This document shows, piece after piece, positions 22,797-35,000 of a stretch of 64,000 nt of DNA (the stretch's first letter is position 1; the number at the start of each line of letters is the position of its first letter). The stretch is taken from the NCBI GenBank assembly GCA_015680685.1, contig MNCI01013908.1, positions 240,101 to 304,100 on the forward strand. Reading direction: 5' to 3'. The position numbers and the translations under genes are program-made. Source of the DNA: Gnetum montanum (Eukaryota; Streptophyta; Gnetopsida; Gnetales; Gnetaceae). The notes below the pieces were generated by a model. That model saw only the letters and a program-made list of their open reading frames with translations, was not told where the DNA came from and did no database searches.

Positions 22797-23205
22797 AGTC
22801 AATGTATGCTTAGTAATTGATTTTTCCAAAGTTCATTGTATTCGAAACCCAAAGTCAAAATCTTAATCTATTAATAACCCCAAACAAGTTATGCACACTT
22901 AACCAACATTTTAAATCACAAACATTACCTCAAACAAAGATGCATCACCACTTGCCAAGGAGACAAGAAGAAGCAATGACAAAATCATTGATGACGAAGA
23001 ATGGGGAATGCCAATACAAACAAGAATCATTTATGCTCACACTAATCCTTGTCATCTAGACTTCACTTTCATATTTTATTAGGATAATCAAATGAGTTGG
23101 AGGGACATGCAAGACAACATAGTCCTACCTCCAAAATGTTTAGCCCTTAACATGCTTCAAACTACCTTAAGGGGAATGCATTTGAACTAGATTTAGGAAG
23201 GATAT
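22797..23205 (+). pseudogene. ATH-2 gag, N-terminal part before GP-2
   Basis: The recognisable part is at about 23000-23200: HLDFTFIFYQDNQMSWRDM and then NIVLPPKCLALNMLQTTLRG. This aligns with gag N-termini of ATH-1 and the GP elements (F-T-F-I-L-H-Q-D-E-Q ... W-R-D). Frameshifted; the open frame at 22817-23059 is not the gag frame. GP-2 interrupts at 23206. Confidence 0.78.
23201..23205. repeat. GP-2 target-site duplication, left (GATAT)
   Basis: GATAT here and at 30522-30526, an exact 5-bp duplication. Confidence 0.92.
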
Positions 23206-24178
23206 TGATGAGTCGTGAGGTACCCCTACACTCAACCATACGAATACGAGCGTAGCACACACGATCTGGTCGAACTCCATAAGCTAAGTGCCTACACGCC
23301 CCATGAAACACTTAGGGTTAATCATTCGTTGTCTTCCCAGACTTACTTGTAGTTGTCACGGTGTATGGTTAAGTAAGTCCGAGGTATATGATTTTTATAG
23401 CTTTTTATGTTTTATGTCTCCTATGCTAACAAGGTGAAGGGTTGAGAAACTAATTACTAACTCTAACTAATAACTAAGTCTAAATTACCTAGCATCAGCA
23501 TCCGTTCCCACTTATCGTACACACCTTGAACCGATGCAACCATGGCTACCAAATGCTAATCGTTACTGGGATTACTACGCGTAACACACGTGCTCGAAGT
23601 GGTCGTACTGAGGCACTTAACTAGGAGGAAAGGGTTGAGAGAATCTAATCTAGCCTAAGTGCGATGAGCAGTTGATTCCTTGATTATCCATACACATCTT
23701 GGTGCATGACTACCACTGGGATTATCAAGCGTAGATCCTAGGTATGCCACTGGGTTACCAAGTAGTCACACTGAGATGCTCGTAATCAAGTCGTACTCAT
23801 TCTATGTTCTAGGAGTTTAAGGGTGAGAGAGAAAGCAATAAATAACATTAAAATAAAATCCTATTCCATGCATTGCAAGGTTTATCTAGGAAGTTCATCT
23901 TTATTGCCGTACACAACTTGTGTTCAGGTATAATGTTGCTCGAATAAAGATCCGTTCACTTTAGTACTCCTACTGTGGGCACATGGAAAATATTCTATCT
24001 CTGGGGTGATCAATCTACCAAAGTTTCCCTACTTCTAGTCTAGGATGAGGAAACAAGGGAGAGCTACCTCTTATTTATAGATATGATGGTGCACCGCGAT
24101 ATTGCGTACGCGATATTGCAGGGGATGACGCGATATCGTGTACGCGATATCGCGGCCTATGTGAATCGCTTCTTATCA
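23206..24178 (-). repeat. GP-2 3' LTR
   Basis: Plus view TGATGAGTCG...CTTATCA. It is longer than the GP-1 and GP-3 LTRs because a segment of roughly 165 bp is present twice in diverged form (about 23510-23660 and 23690-23840). GCGATATCGC-type motifs at 24093-24155, TATAAATAA near 24071-24079. Confidence 0.9.
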
Positions 24179-24191
24179 TACCCCCATGACT
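24179..24191 (-). other. GP-2 polypurine tract
   Basis: Minus-strand AGTCATGGGGGTA abuts the 3' LTR. Confidence 0.78.
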
Positions 24192-25979
24192 TAATGAAAA
24201 CTCGTCCTTGAGTTCCTTACAAAATATCAGGAAGGTATGGGATTATTGAGGTGAATGGAACTAATGGAATGACATGTGAACGGATCATCATTACAAGACT
24301 TGAAAAAACTGGTGTTCATGACAACAAGGGTGAACACCTTATTACATTGACATTAGGCCTTAGTTGGCAGTTGATAAAGAGAAAGACAGAGAAAGAAGTG
24401 TTGTTGCTGCCAACACCAAGATTGCGCCTTTTGTTGTCCATTGGTAAGCACGTCATCGATCTTGCTCCTTGCATAGCTGCTGTAGTGCTGTTCCATTCCA
24501 TGTGTTCCCTTCAGATCCGGTCCGTTATTTCATGATTGCCATATGCACACACAATACAATCTTATATTAGCAAGGGTAAATGAATCATCACGTAATTAAT
24601 ACCTTGCTTCAGTGTAAGTTCATTGGCTAGGTTGTGGTATGGCTGATATGGATTGGGAGATATATTAATGATGACTACTGAAGGTGTACGGGTTAGGAAA
24701 AAATCAAAAAAATTGAGGCTAGGAGAAAATCAAAAAAATTGGGCCCCGTACCCCCATGACTAATTGCAAACCTCTAGTAGCGTTAGAATGGAGAAAGGAA
24801 AGGAGAAAGAAAGATAGATAAAAAGGGACAACTGAAAGCATTAGTGAAATGGATGTCAAGATGGAAATGAACAAAATAAAATCAATTACAAAAATTTTTA
24901 AGGGAAAGAATTTAATGGATGCCCCAAAGAGGAATGTTAGTGGGTCCTCCCCAAAGCAGGCTCATTCCCTTAGTGTCCTGACAAACCCACATTCAAAGAG
25001 TCCGTAGGCTTTGGGAATGTCATTTGGAACAAGAGTTAAAGTCTTAACCACAAGAATTTACCAAAAAGAAAACAATGCGTCAACCAAAATATATACACTA
25101 ATGATATGACCAGCAATGAGGTGAAAAATGGAGAGAGAGAAGGATGGAGAGAAGAGAATGGAATGGAGTCTCAAGAACAAGGTGGTGTATAGCCCCTTGT
25201 GTGTTGCATGATTAATGTGACTTTATAAATCTCATTCCAACTCCGGCCTCAAACCAACCACTTCCAGTGACTTCACATCAATGCATTCAGCCAATCATCC
25301 TCTTGAAGTAACAAGAATACCTCCTCTAAGAGCCATCACCATTCTGAAGAAACAAAGGAGAGAATGGGAAGTGAGAAGGGCCTTAGTTAGAGGAAAAATT
25401 TTTGGTTCCATAACCAGTGCTTATAGCCTAAGAGATTATTTTGTCTAAGGGGTGTGCTTTGAATTTTTACTTTCTTTGGTTTCTTTTCTTTTTCTCTCTC
25501 TCTTCTCTTTTTTTTTTCTTTTTGTGTTTTGTGTTTTTATGTGTGAGAACCACACCATGCAAAGACTTGATTATTTTTATTGTCTCAGCTTCCGATAATT
25601 GGGTAACATCGGAACGACAAGAGAACTCAAGAAGAAAACATCCAAGCACCCAAGAGAATGGCCAACACCAATGCATCAAGTTCCCTTGAAGTCACACCCT
25701 TTTCAATCCTTGAGTCCTTCCTTAGTTTGAGAAATGCCCAGTCACCAATTCGTTAAAGTTTTTATTTAGAAAGGAACTATACATTGCCAAGCCAAGAGAG
25801 ACCATAGAAACTGGTGGATGGATGGATGAAGTGATCTCATTGTCTGCCATATCAAAAGAAACATACCTTAGTATCAACATCATGACTTAAACGTAAAAAC
25901 CAAACATTAGCAATCAATGTGAAAGTAGTTCATGCCATCATTTCGAACACTTATTGGGTGAAAAACTTACAAGGTGGAT

Positions 25980-26010
<31 letters not shown>

Positions 26011-26190
26011 AAATGGAAAAGTATAACGATGTTGTAAAACACAAACATATAAAACAAAAACTTGTAAAACAAAAATGTGTAAAAAAAAAATTGAAAAAGA
26101 ATGGAGGGCACCATATGGGTAGCGTAGGTGGCCATCTCCCACATGACTGAATGGAAAGGGAGAGATCCGAAATAATGAGCACCTATTTGA
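24192..26190 (-). other. GP-2 3' non-coding region
   Basis: Collinear with the same region of GP-1 and GP-3. It contains a pyrimidine tract on the plus strand (about 25485-25540), the segment open on both strands (about 25606-25756), and a CA microsatellite (25980-26008). No pol motifs are present. Confidence 0.7.
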
Positions 26191-26916
26191 ATTTCGTAAC
26201 AGTGCCCAACTTCTCCCGATTGATGTTCTTAGGTTAAGGGGTGGAAGTTGGTGACACTCATATTCCAATGTTTCTATGCCTTCGTTGTTGGCATGGTTTG
26301 TTTCCTCAGTTCGTTCCATGCATATTTTTTGGTTGCTCTTTCTACTAGCTATCAACCATGGGGTGTCTACTACTTGTTGTGTGGTTGCTACATATAGGCA
26401 TCTTTGTTTCATAGTTCCAAGGGCACACCTATTGCATGGAGGCATTTCCTTCATGTCATCACCTGATGAATCACTGTATGGGATGCATGGAACTTTTCTC
26501 TTCTCGATCTTTGCATAAATATTCATCTTGGAGATTTCTAAAGAAAGATCACAGATCCTAAGGCATGCGTCTACTATGCTTAGCCATGCCCTTCCCATTA
26601 TAATTGGGAAGTCCCCTGCGTTGTTGTTAACTTCAATCACCAGGAAGTCAGCTAGGTAGGACCAACCACACACAATGGTAATAATGTCCTCCACCAATCC
26701 CAAGGGAATGGTGATGGACTGGTCTACCAGCTCTAGTTGGATGTTTCTCTTCTTAAGTTGGGGTAGGTTCTAGGCTTGATACATCTCTTGTGATATTAAA
26801 TTGACTCCGGAACCTGAGTCAAGAAGAGCCTTATGTGATTCATTCCTGGCTATTTGTAGATAGATTAAGGGAATTCCAGGATCAGTTAATTTCCTGGGAA
26901 GGTGGCCTACCTTGAA
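26191..26916 (-). pseudogene. GP-2 protease, mostly open
   Basis: Minus-strand retropepsin with an intact active site LLDSGSGVNLISQEMYQ (Asp-Ser-Gly-Ser at 26809-26820), followed by one stop. Then comes an open stretch from 26703 with GLVEDIITIVCGWSYLADF, IIMGRAWLSIVDA and a Cys-containing linker (PCNRCALG). Homology to the ATH polyprotein ends at about 26200, just before RT. The open frame continues to 25951 through the CA microsatellite, which is read-through rather than protein. Confidence 0.85.
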
Positions 26917-29457
26917 CTAGTCAGTTACGATATGCATTAACATAACCGTATGCATTAAGCTCTGTTGGACTAAAGGGTGCTCCGAAGTGTTAGATGGTGG
27001 AGGAGTGTACCTAGACTCAACCACTTGTTGTGAGAGCTTGTCTAGGCTTTTGGTTTTGAAAAAAGGTCTCCTCTTTTTACAGTTGTCAGAACCAGAAGCG
27101 AGTTGAATTTTTACAGCTCTCGTAGCCTTACATTGCCGTGGTTGAGTAGGGAGTTCCCCTTGCATTGTTGGAGTAGGAGGTGTTATGGGAACTATAGGTG
27201 AAAGAGGTGCAGATAGAGTTGGAGGATGGTGTATATGTGGGATGTCTCCTAGAGGAGAAGGAGTCCTTCTAAAGTACTCCTGAACTTGGTAGTGACGTTG
27301 GGGAGTTTTGTGACTCATAGAGGCACTTGGGGAAACCGACAACTACACATAATAACCATAAGGATCAGGTTTCCAGTAAAGGTATTGTTGTTTCGGCGTT
27401 GGCATCCCCCATGATTGTGGGTATTGCCATTGCTGATGTTGTTTGATGGGTTATGGTGGAGTTTTGCTTGGATAGTACGTTAGTGGTTGGTGGAACTGCC
27501 TTGGGTTACCTTGAGGATAAGGTAATATTCAGGGTGTTTGCCATTGGTTGAGTCTTAGGTTAAGTGCATACACCCCAGACTCTTGTAGATGTGAGATGAT
27601 TGGATAACATCCCTTAGGATGGTCATAATGGTAGATCTCATATCCACCGTCATCGTCTGTGTCTGAATCCACAACTTCATCAAAGATAGTAATTTTCCCC
27701 TTATCCTTGTTATGTGCAAGGCTTGAATTTCTCTGCTTTGTTTTATCTTTGTCACTACTTCATTCCTCCTTAGACTCTTCTATGATTTTCAAGACATTTT
27801 CAAGTCTAGAGTCTAAGGAATCCCACAATTGGTCCATCTTAGCCAATACTTTTGTTGTTAATTTTTAGATCGGCAAGGTTTTTTGGTTCACCAACTCTTC
27901 GAGTGGTGACTCATCTTCTTCATCGCAAAATTTCACTTCCTTCTTTCAAAGGGAGGGATCGTGGTTGTATTCTTCTGCACTTTTTCTTTTTCATAGCTCA
28001 CCTTGTTCTTTTACTACTTGTTCCAACAAGCGATGAGCATCATGGGCTCTAAGTTCTAATAGTAGTCCTTGGGCATAAGTCCCAAGGGTTCTTCTAGTTT
28101 CATGCCTTAGCCCATCTACAATGTGGTGGAGTTGATCCCGCTGAGCGTGCCCATGGCCCAGGCAATGATGTAACAATGTGTAGTAGCAGGCCATGGAAGC
28201 ATCCAATGGTTCATGAATACCTTGCTTCCATCCTTGGATCTGCTTACACAAATTAGACACTCTGGAGTACATCTGATACTTATCATTGAAGAGTTCTAAC
28301 ATCGTACTCCACCTCCTGATGGTTTCTAGTTCTAAGGACCGGTACCAACTCTCTGCTTCCTTGGTGAGTGTCCTGGGAAATAACTTAAGTTTCTACCACT
28401 AGTTTTCTATATTTTGCAAGGCATAGACATCATGGAATGCCTGTAAATGATGTTGCAGATCAGTGTTGTATCCCCCTTCAAATCGTGGGATGTTGTTCAT
28501 GTCTAAGCATTTGATCCGACTATCTTTTAAATGTCTTGTTGGAATTCTTACTGCCTCCATTATGTCGAGCATACTTTGGGTGGCTAGTAGGGGCTTGTCA
28601 TGATCATCTCTTTCATGATGCCTATGATGTCTTCATTTTTCCCTACTTTCCCTTCATTCATGCCCTTTTCCTCTCTCTCGACTCTCTCGTCGAGGTCTCT
28701 CATTTTTCTTATCTTTATCCTCTCCGTTATGCTCATGCTGGTTGCACCTAGATGTGGAAGGAGAGGGTGAGTGATGAGATGAAGGAGAAGAAGAAGGAGA
28801 ACCATTTCCATGACGATGTTTCCTACCTTCTCTTCTGCTGCTTCAGCCCTGATCGTGATGTTGATTTAAGTGCCCGTCCTTATTATGAGTTTTTGACTCC
28901 TTTGTGAACAGTTGGTGTTCATGGGGATCAGAACCAGGGTTATGTATCGTTAAGCATAGGTTCTAATACCCAGCCTCCTCACCATCGTTAGGAGGGGGAA
29001 CATCATTTGTTAGAGAACCCATTATAGTGGGTCCATCATCTCCTATTTCACTAAGGACGTGCGGGCCTTTGCCCTTCAATAGTGTATGTTGGCTCTCCTG
29101 CCTTGAGTCCCTCATACGTTGTGCTGATGTAGGATAGTAATCCCTTATGTCAAAATTTTTTACAACGTATTCAACGTATAATTCTATCATGCCAATCTGT
29201 GCCAAAGAATGGAGAAGCATGTTTGGGACTGCCCGATCTAGAGGTAACAGTATGTTACCTTGCAAGTCTCTCTAGTGCATCTGTTCATCTTGATGGAGGA
29301 TAAAAGTAAAGTTAGGAATATACTCATTGGGATGAGTATATTCCACCCTATATTGTTGAGGAACTGGCTGACTTAGGTTATGTGTTTTTGATTGTTGACT
29401 GTTCTTTGTATTGTCCCTAGGTGGTGAGTTGCTCTTATGAGAAGAAGAAGAAGACAT
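26917..29457 (-). pseudogene. GP-2 gag, decayed but largely collinear
   Basis: Starts at ATG 29457 (MSSSSSHKSN). HPNEYIPNFTFILHQDEQMH is followed by a stop where relatives have Trp (TGG to TAG), then RDLQGNILLPLDRAVPNMLL down to 28963. A Ser/His/Arg-rich linker follows, then retrotrans_gag (27991-28460: RVSNLCKQIQGWKQG, CYYTLLHHCLGHGH, VDGLRHETRRTLGTYAQG). The zinc knuckle near 27590-27630 has both N-terminal Cys changed to Tyr. A Pro/Thr-rich linker (26917-27342) leads to the protease. Confidence 0.85.
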
Positions 29458-29547
29458 AGTGTCTTATTGGTGTGCTATTGACCGTTATATAAATTTTTCT
29501 TTAATTAACCTGAAGGTTCGTTTAGGCTCCCAACGATGTGACACTTA

Positions 29548-29567
29548 GTCCCCGGCAACAGCGCCAA
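29548..29567 (-). other. GP-2 primer binding site (tRNA-Asp)
   Basis: Minus-strand TTGGCGCTGTTGCCGGGGAC follows TCATCA. One change from the canonical plant tRNA-Asp complement; the best-preserved of the window. Confidence 0.93.
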
Positions 29568-30521
29568 TGATGAGTGGCGAGGTACCCCTACACTCAACGA
29601 TATGAATACGAGTGTAGCATGCGCGATCTGGTCAAACTCTATAGACTAAGTGCCTATATGCCCCATGAAACACTTAGGGTTAATCATTCGTTATTTTTCC
29701 AGACTTACTTGTAGTTGTCACAGTGTATGGTTAAGTAAGTCCGAGGTATATGATTTTTATAGTTTTTATGTTTTATATCCTATGCTATTAAGGTGAAGGG
29801 TTAAGAAACTAATGGATAACTCTAACTAATGAACTAAATCTAAATTACCTAGCATCAACATCCGTTCCCACTTACCGTACACACCCTGACTCGATGCAAC
29901 CGTGGCTACCAAACGCTAATCGTTGTTGGGATCACCACGCGTAAACGCACGTGCTCGAAGTGGTCATACTGAGGCACTTAACTAGGAGGAAAGGGTTGAG
30001 AGAATCTAATCTAGCCTAAGTGCAATGAGCAGCCGATTCCTTGATTATCCGTATACATCTTGGTGCACAACTACCACTAAGATTACCAAGCGTAGATCCT
30101 AGATACGCCACTGGGTTACCAAGTAGTCACACTGAGATGCTCGCAATCAAGTCATACTCATTCCGTGTTCTAGGAGTTTAAGGGTGAGAGAGAAAGAAAT
30201 AAATAACATTAAATAAAATCCTATTCCATGCACTGCAAGGTTTATCTAGGAAGTTCATCTTTATTGCCATACACAACTTGTGTTCAGGTACAATGTTGCT
30301 CGAATAAATATCCGTTCACTTTAGGACTTCTACTGCGAGCACATGGAAAATATTCTATCTCTGGAGTGATCAATCTACCAGAGTTTCCCTACTTCTAGTC
30401 TAGGATGAGGAAACAAGGGAGAGTTGCCTCTTATTTATAGATATGACGGCGCACCGCGATATCGCATATGTGATATCGCATGGGATGCGATATCACGGCC
30501 TATGCAAATCGCGTCTCATCA
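29568..30521 (-). repeat. GP-2 5' LTR
   Basis: Plus view TGATGAGTGG...GTCTCATCA, matching 23206-24178 with mostly transition differences. In sense order: GATATC palindromes (30454-30497), TATAAATAA (30431-30439), predicted poly(A) hairpin (30257-30311) and duplicated module (about 29865-30180). Confidence 0.92.
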
Positions 30522-30526
30522 GATAT
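30522..30526. repeat. GP-2 target-site duplication, right (GATAT)
   Basis: Exact copy of 23201-23205. Confidence 0.92.
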
Positions 30527-32690
30527 CATGTGACTTAGTGCATGAAAAGACCCTATGAACTCACAAAGGAACAAATGAGAAGAGATGATGCCATGGAGAT
30601 CAAACATGTAGATAGTAAGGGTAAGTAGGTTAACACTTCTATTGTCTTGGAATAACTTGATGTTGATGCATTTATTTCAGAGAAACTCCATTAAAACCAT
30701 GAGGAGCCTTCAAAAACACCTATCATTAGACTTGAGGAACTTGTTAAAGGCAAAATTCATTCCACTCTAGCAGAGACACCTAAGGGGGAGGCTACTGACC
30801 CAAGGTATTAGTGGGGCTCATATAAAGAAGCATACAAGAGTAATGAAAGGAGAACAAGTCGACATCATTCTCCTACTACCTCGTTTACCTCATCACAATC
30901 TTTAGTGGACTTTCAGAAAAGATGACACAACTACCAAGACTATGATAAGAAAGAAAAAATGACACATGACCATTATGATCAATATTCAAGACACTCTAAT
31001 ATAAAATATGAAGAATATGAATTAAGAAGACGAGGGGATTAAAGAGAGGATCACGAAAGGTATGAGCACAGAAGGGATCACCACTACAATATAGCATATG
31101 AACTTGACCATGATGATGAGCCTCTTATGACAGCTTGAAACATGATAAACATTCAAGAAGCTATCCACATACCAACCAAGCATATGAGGGATAGCTGAAT
31201 CAAATACCTAGATATGAACAACATGCTAAGATTTGAGGGTGACTATAATGCTAATCCACAGCATCAACTTCAAGCTTTCCATGATGCATGCATCCTACAA
31301 AACATCGAAAGTAATTGGAAAAAGTTGAAACTATTTCCCAAAACACTTATGAAGGAAGTAGAAAGTTGTTATAGGTCACTGGAACTTGAATCAATTAGAC
31401 GTTGGAGTACCATGCTTGAACTCTTCAATGATAAATGTCAAACTTATTCACGAGTGTCCAACTTAAGAAAATAAATCTAGGGATGGAAGCAAGGGACTCA
31501 TGAGACGCTTGATGCAGTAATGGCAAATGCTATTCACTATTGCATAGATGCTCAAGCCATGGATTTTCACCAAGGGAATAGCTCAAGCACAATGTAGATG
31601 GGCTATGGAGCAAAACTAGAGAAAATATTTGGGTTTACGCCCAAGAAAAGCTATTAGAAATGACCACTCATTGCATTCAAAGCCTAATTGACTAGGTAGC
31701 AAAGAAGTAAGATGAACTAGGAAAAAGGGAATTAGTTGAAGAATATAACAGGACCCACCAATTTGAAAGAGAGATGCATGAGTTTGTGATATACAATAGG
31801 AGGAAACCTTGGATCAGGCTCTCCTATTAAGGACTCTATTGGTCCAAAAATTTGTAAGTGACATCACGACCAAAGTAGAGAAATTGTGGGATTTTGTTGA
31901 TGAGAAATTTACAATTGCATTAAAGATTGTGGAGGAAAAAACTAAGAAAGTGTTTGGAAAAGCCAAAGACAAGGTTAAAAAAAAAGAATTTGGATGGAAA
32001 GGTAGTGTCTTTAGTGGCTAGGTGCTTAGACACCAGATCCATAGATGAGGAAGGTTGCACTATGTGTCAGTACAAACATCCCAAGGGATATTACCTAGTC
32101 ATGATACATCTACAAGATAATGAGGCATACGCAGTCAATCCCAATTTTTTTTAAAAATAGATGCCCAAATAGTAACCTTATTCTCAAGGTAATTACCAAT
32201 AGAACCTTAAACCAATGTATTATCCTAGTGGAACTTTGTCACAACTACATGTGTACTATTATTAGTAGTGGAAATAACCTTGATTGTGGGCTATTCCATC
32301 ACCTCACCAACAATATTCATACAAATAGCCAGATCCATATGAATATTTTGTTTAATGTCTAGTATCACATAGTAATGTAGTTTTTTAGAGTTGATAGTGC
32401 TATTTAGCAGAATACAACAAATTAATGCCACCAAGGATAGACCCAAACTCACATGTGCATCTAAAAACAGTTGGTCATTCTAATTAACACCTAAATCCTT
32501 TAGCACTAATGCCACCTCCTGTTATGTAGGGGGAATTTCCATCACAACTATAGCAAAAGAATGCTACCAAGGTAGTTAATATGCATGAGGAGAGGGTTAC
32601 CTATGAGTCTCAACCTAGGAAATGACCATTCTTCAGAATGAGTCTAGAAAAGACTCAATGGATGGGGATTATGTCTACTTTTACCCCATC
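30527..32690 (+). pseudogene. ATH-2 gag, remainder after GP-2
   Basis: Ser/His/Asp-rich linker (about 30870-31130), then the retrotrans_gag domain, whose first part is open at 31214-31474 (LQAFHDACILQNIESNWKK, ESIRRWSTMLELFNDK, RVSNLRK). The remainder is frameshifted. A Lys/Glu-rich segment is open at 31809-32021. The zinc-knuckle motif near 32055-32095 reads CTMCQYKHPKGYY, with the last Cys lost. A Pro/Tyr-rich linker with stops follows to the protease. Confidence 0.84.
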
Positions 32691-33350
32691 TACATCAAGT
32701 CCTTCTCAACACAGTAAACTTCCAACTTCATCATGATCAAATGTCATAACTATCATGGTTACTTAGACAATAACTCATTGGATTAAGGTAGGAGATCTCC
32801 CATAGAAGAGAATTGATCCAAGAAGTCCATCTCCAAATAGTAGAACAAAAACCATGCAAAGCTCTACTAGATTGTGGGTCTGGAGTGAACATGATATCTC
32901 AAGACATGTATTAGGCCTAGAACCTAACATCACTAAAGAAAGTAACATTTTCTTAGAGCTTGTAGAATAGTCAATCACAGTTCCACTAGGTAAGTGGATG
33001 ATGTGATTACTACCTTCAATGGCTGGTCTTACCCTATTGATTTTCTAGTTATTCACATGGGGGAAAATAAGGGAGAATTCTCAATTATAATGGGAAGAGC
33101 TTGGCTTAGCATTGTGGATGCTAAGCTCAAAATTTATAAATTGTCCTTGGAAAGTTCCAGGGAAGATGAGGCTAGAATCATACAAAGACAAAGAATTTCA
33201 TGTGTCACATACAACGATAATGGATGCAATCGCGTGCAAAGAATGTGGGCTATCAAACAAGAGGAGACCAAGGTACACAATACATGTGTAGAAACAAGAT
33301 GTGTGAAAAATTGTCTGTATGGAGCAACCACCCAACAAGAGGGCACCTAG
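32691..33350 (+). pseudogene. ATH-2 protease, decayed
   Basis: Active-site segment near 32860-32900 reads LLDCGSGVNMISQDMY (Ser changed to Cys in D-S-G-S). One frame is then open from 32994 to 33350: VITTFNGWSYPIDFLVIHM, then IIMGRAWLSIVDAKLKIY and a Cys-containing tail ending in ATTQQEGT. The neighbouring frame changes mean no full-length protease exists. Confidence 0.85.
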
Positions 33351-34640
33351 TGACTAATTACAAGTGAGGAAACTCAATTTGATAAGTACATGAAACCAAA
33401 AGAACAAATCACTAGTACCTATGTTGTAGAAACTAATAAGTTACAATAGCTAAGAAAAAGACACTCCTACCCTCAAATCAATTATGAATAAGAAACACAC
33501 TAGGGACACTTGGATATTCCAAACATAGTGGAACTAGAACTATTAGTATTGAAATCCCTACCAACAACCTTAAAATATGCATTTGTGAACAACAAGAAGC
33601 TGGTGATTATTAATGCCAACCTAGACAAAGAATAGGAAAGAAAATTGCTCGAAGTACTTAAAAGATGGTCCACAACATTTGTGTGGTCTTATGATGAGAT
33701 TAGGGAAATTGATCCATGAATTTGTTAACACTAGAATTATATTGATCTTGCAGTCAAACCAAAACGCCAACCTCAATGAAGGCTAAACCCTAAACTAAAG
33801 GAGGTAGTCACAGAAGAACTAGAGAAATTGCTAAATGTAGGATTCATCTATCTTATTTCACATAGTGAATGTGTTAGTTATTTAGTGATAGTTCCAAAGA
33901 AGGGGGGAAAATAGCATGTCTGCATTGACTTCCAAATGTTGAACTTAGCCATATTTAAGGATCACTTCCCACTACCATTTGTTGATCAGGTCCTAGACAC
34001 AATTTCAAGACATAAGTATTATAGTTTTTTGGATGGGTATAGTGGATACAATCAAATCCATATTACACTTGAAGACCAAGAGAAAACCATGTTCACCCCT
34101 CGATGGGGAATGTTTAATTATAGATAGATGCCTTTTGGTCTTTGTAATGCACTAACAACCTTCGAGAGACTGGTATTAAGTATCTTTTAGAACTAGATAT
34201 GCAATGGTTTTGAAGTCTTATGAATGATTTTTGCACATATGGGCTAGATTTAAAGCAAGCATTGGGCCAGTTGGAGCAAGTACTTAAAAGATGTGTTGAA
34301 ACTAATCTGAAGCTCAACTGGTAGAAGAGCCATCTTATGGTCCAAGAAGGCATAGTGTTGGGACATAAAATCTTACAAAAAGGTATAGAGGTAGATCCTG
34401 AAAAGATCAAAATCATCCAAAACATCATTCAATGATCACAAATAGTGAAATATGTAAGATCCTTTCTTTGCCATATAGGATATTATAGGAGATTCATCGA
34501 AAATGTTTTAAAGATAGCCAAATCACTAGTAGAAATCACAAAGAAGGATGCACCATTTGAGTGAACTGAGTCATGTGAAAAGGCATTTGAAGCTTTAAAT
34601 TTGAAATTAGTAGAAACACCAATTTTCCAAGCTTTGGATT
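33351..34640 (+). pseudogene. ATH-2 reverse transcriptase, decayed
   Basis: Linker LKSLPTTLKYAFVNNKKLV leads into RT with RLNPKLKEVV, LVIVPKKGGK, HFPLPFVDQVLDTI, FLDGYSGYNQIHITLEDQE and PFGLCNALTTFERL. The piece 33936-34127 is open. The catalytic box (about 34213-34228) has a 1-base deletion and reads M-N-D in place of M-D-D. It was interrupted by mutation only, not by an insertion. Confidence 0.88.
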
Positions 34641-35000
34641 GGTTACAACCTTTTCATATCATGACTGATGCTTCCAACTATGTGCTTGATGCAATATTGA
34701 CATAACTTGATAATTAGAAGAGACCATACTACATACACTATTCTAGCAGGAGCATCATTGGAGCACAATTCAATTACATCACAACTTAAAAGGAGCTAAT
34801 GACTGTGGTGTAAACACTTGAAAAATTTAGACATTATGTGCTCGATTACAAATCTATGTCCACACCAATCATAGTGCCATTCGATTTCTAACAAACAAGC
34901 CAATAATTATTCCTAGAGTGATAAGATGACTTGTGATTCTTCAAGAGTTTGACATCATGATGATTGGTAAGAAAGGTATAGAAAATGTAGTAATTGATCA
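34641..35000 (+). pseudogene. ATH-2 RNase H, decayed
   Basis: MTDASNYVLDAIL (about 34662-34700), PYYIHYSSRSIIGAQFNYITT and LEKFRHYVLDYK mark the RNase H domain that follows RT in gypsy elements. Stops and a frameshift near 34850. Confidence 0.82.

Larger units (their letters stand above)
23206..30521 (-). mobile_element. GP-2: gag-protease-only Athila-related element
   Basis: 7,316 bp, minus strand, with exact target duplication GATAT in gag of ATH-2. LTRs 29568-30521 and 23206-24178, near-canonical tRNA-Asp primer site (29548-29567), polypurine tract before the 3' LTR. Coding is gag plus protease only. It has the longest open protease frame of the three GP copies. Confidence 0.92.

Noticed and set aside
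25980-26008. CA repeat as a functional or regulatory feature
   Set aside because: A simple microsatellite absent from the same place in GP-1 and GP-3.
25951-26703. Longest open frame of the window (250 codons, minus strand) as one protein
   Set aside because: Only its first part is retropepsin and linker. The second half reads through the GP-2 non-coding region and the CA microsatellite (VCVCVC run) and has no homologue in GP-1 or GP-3.
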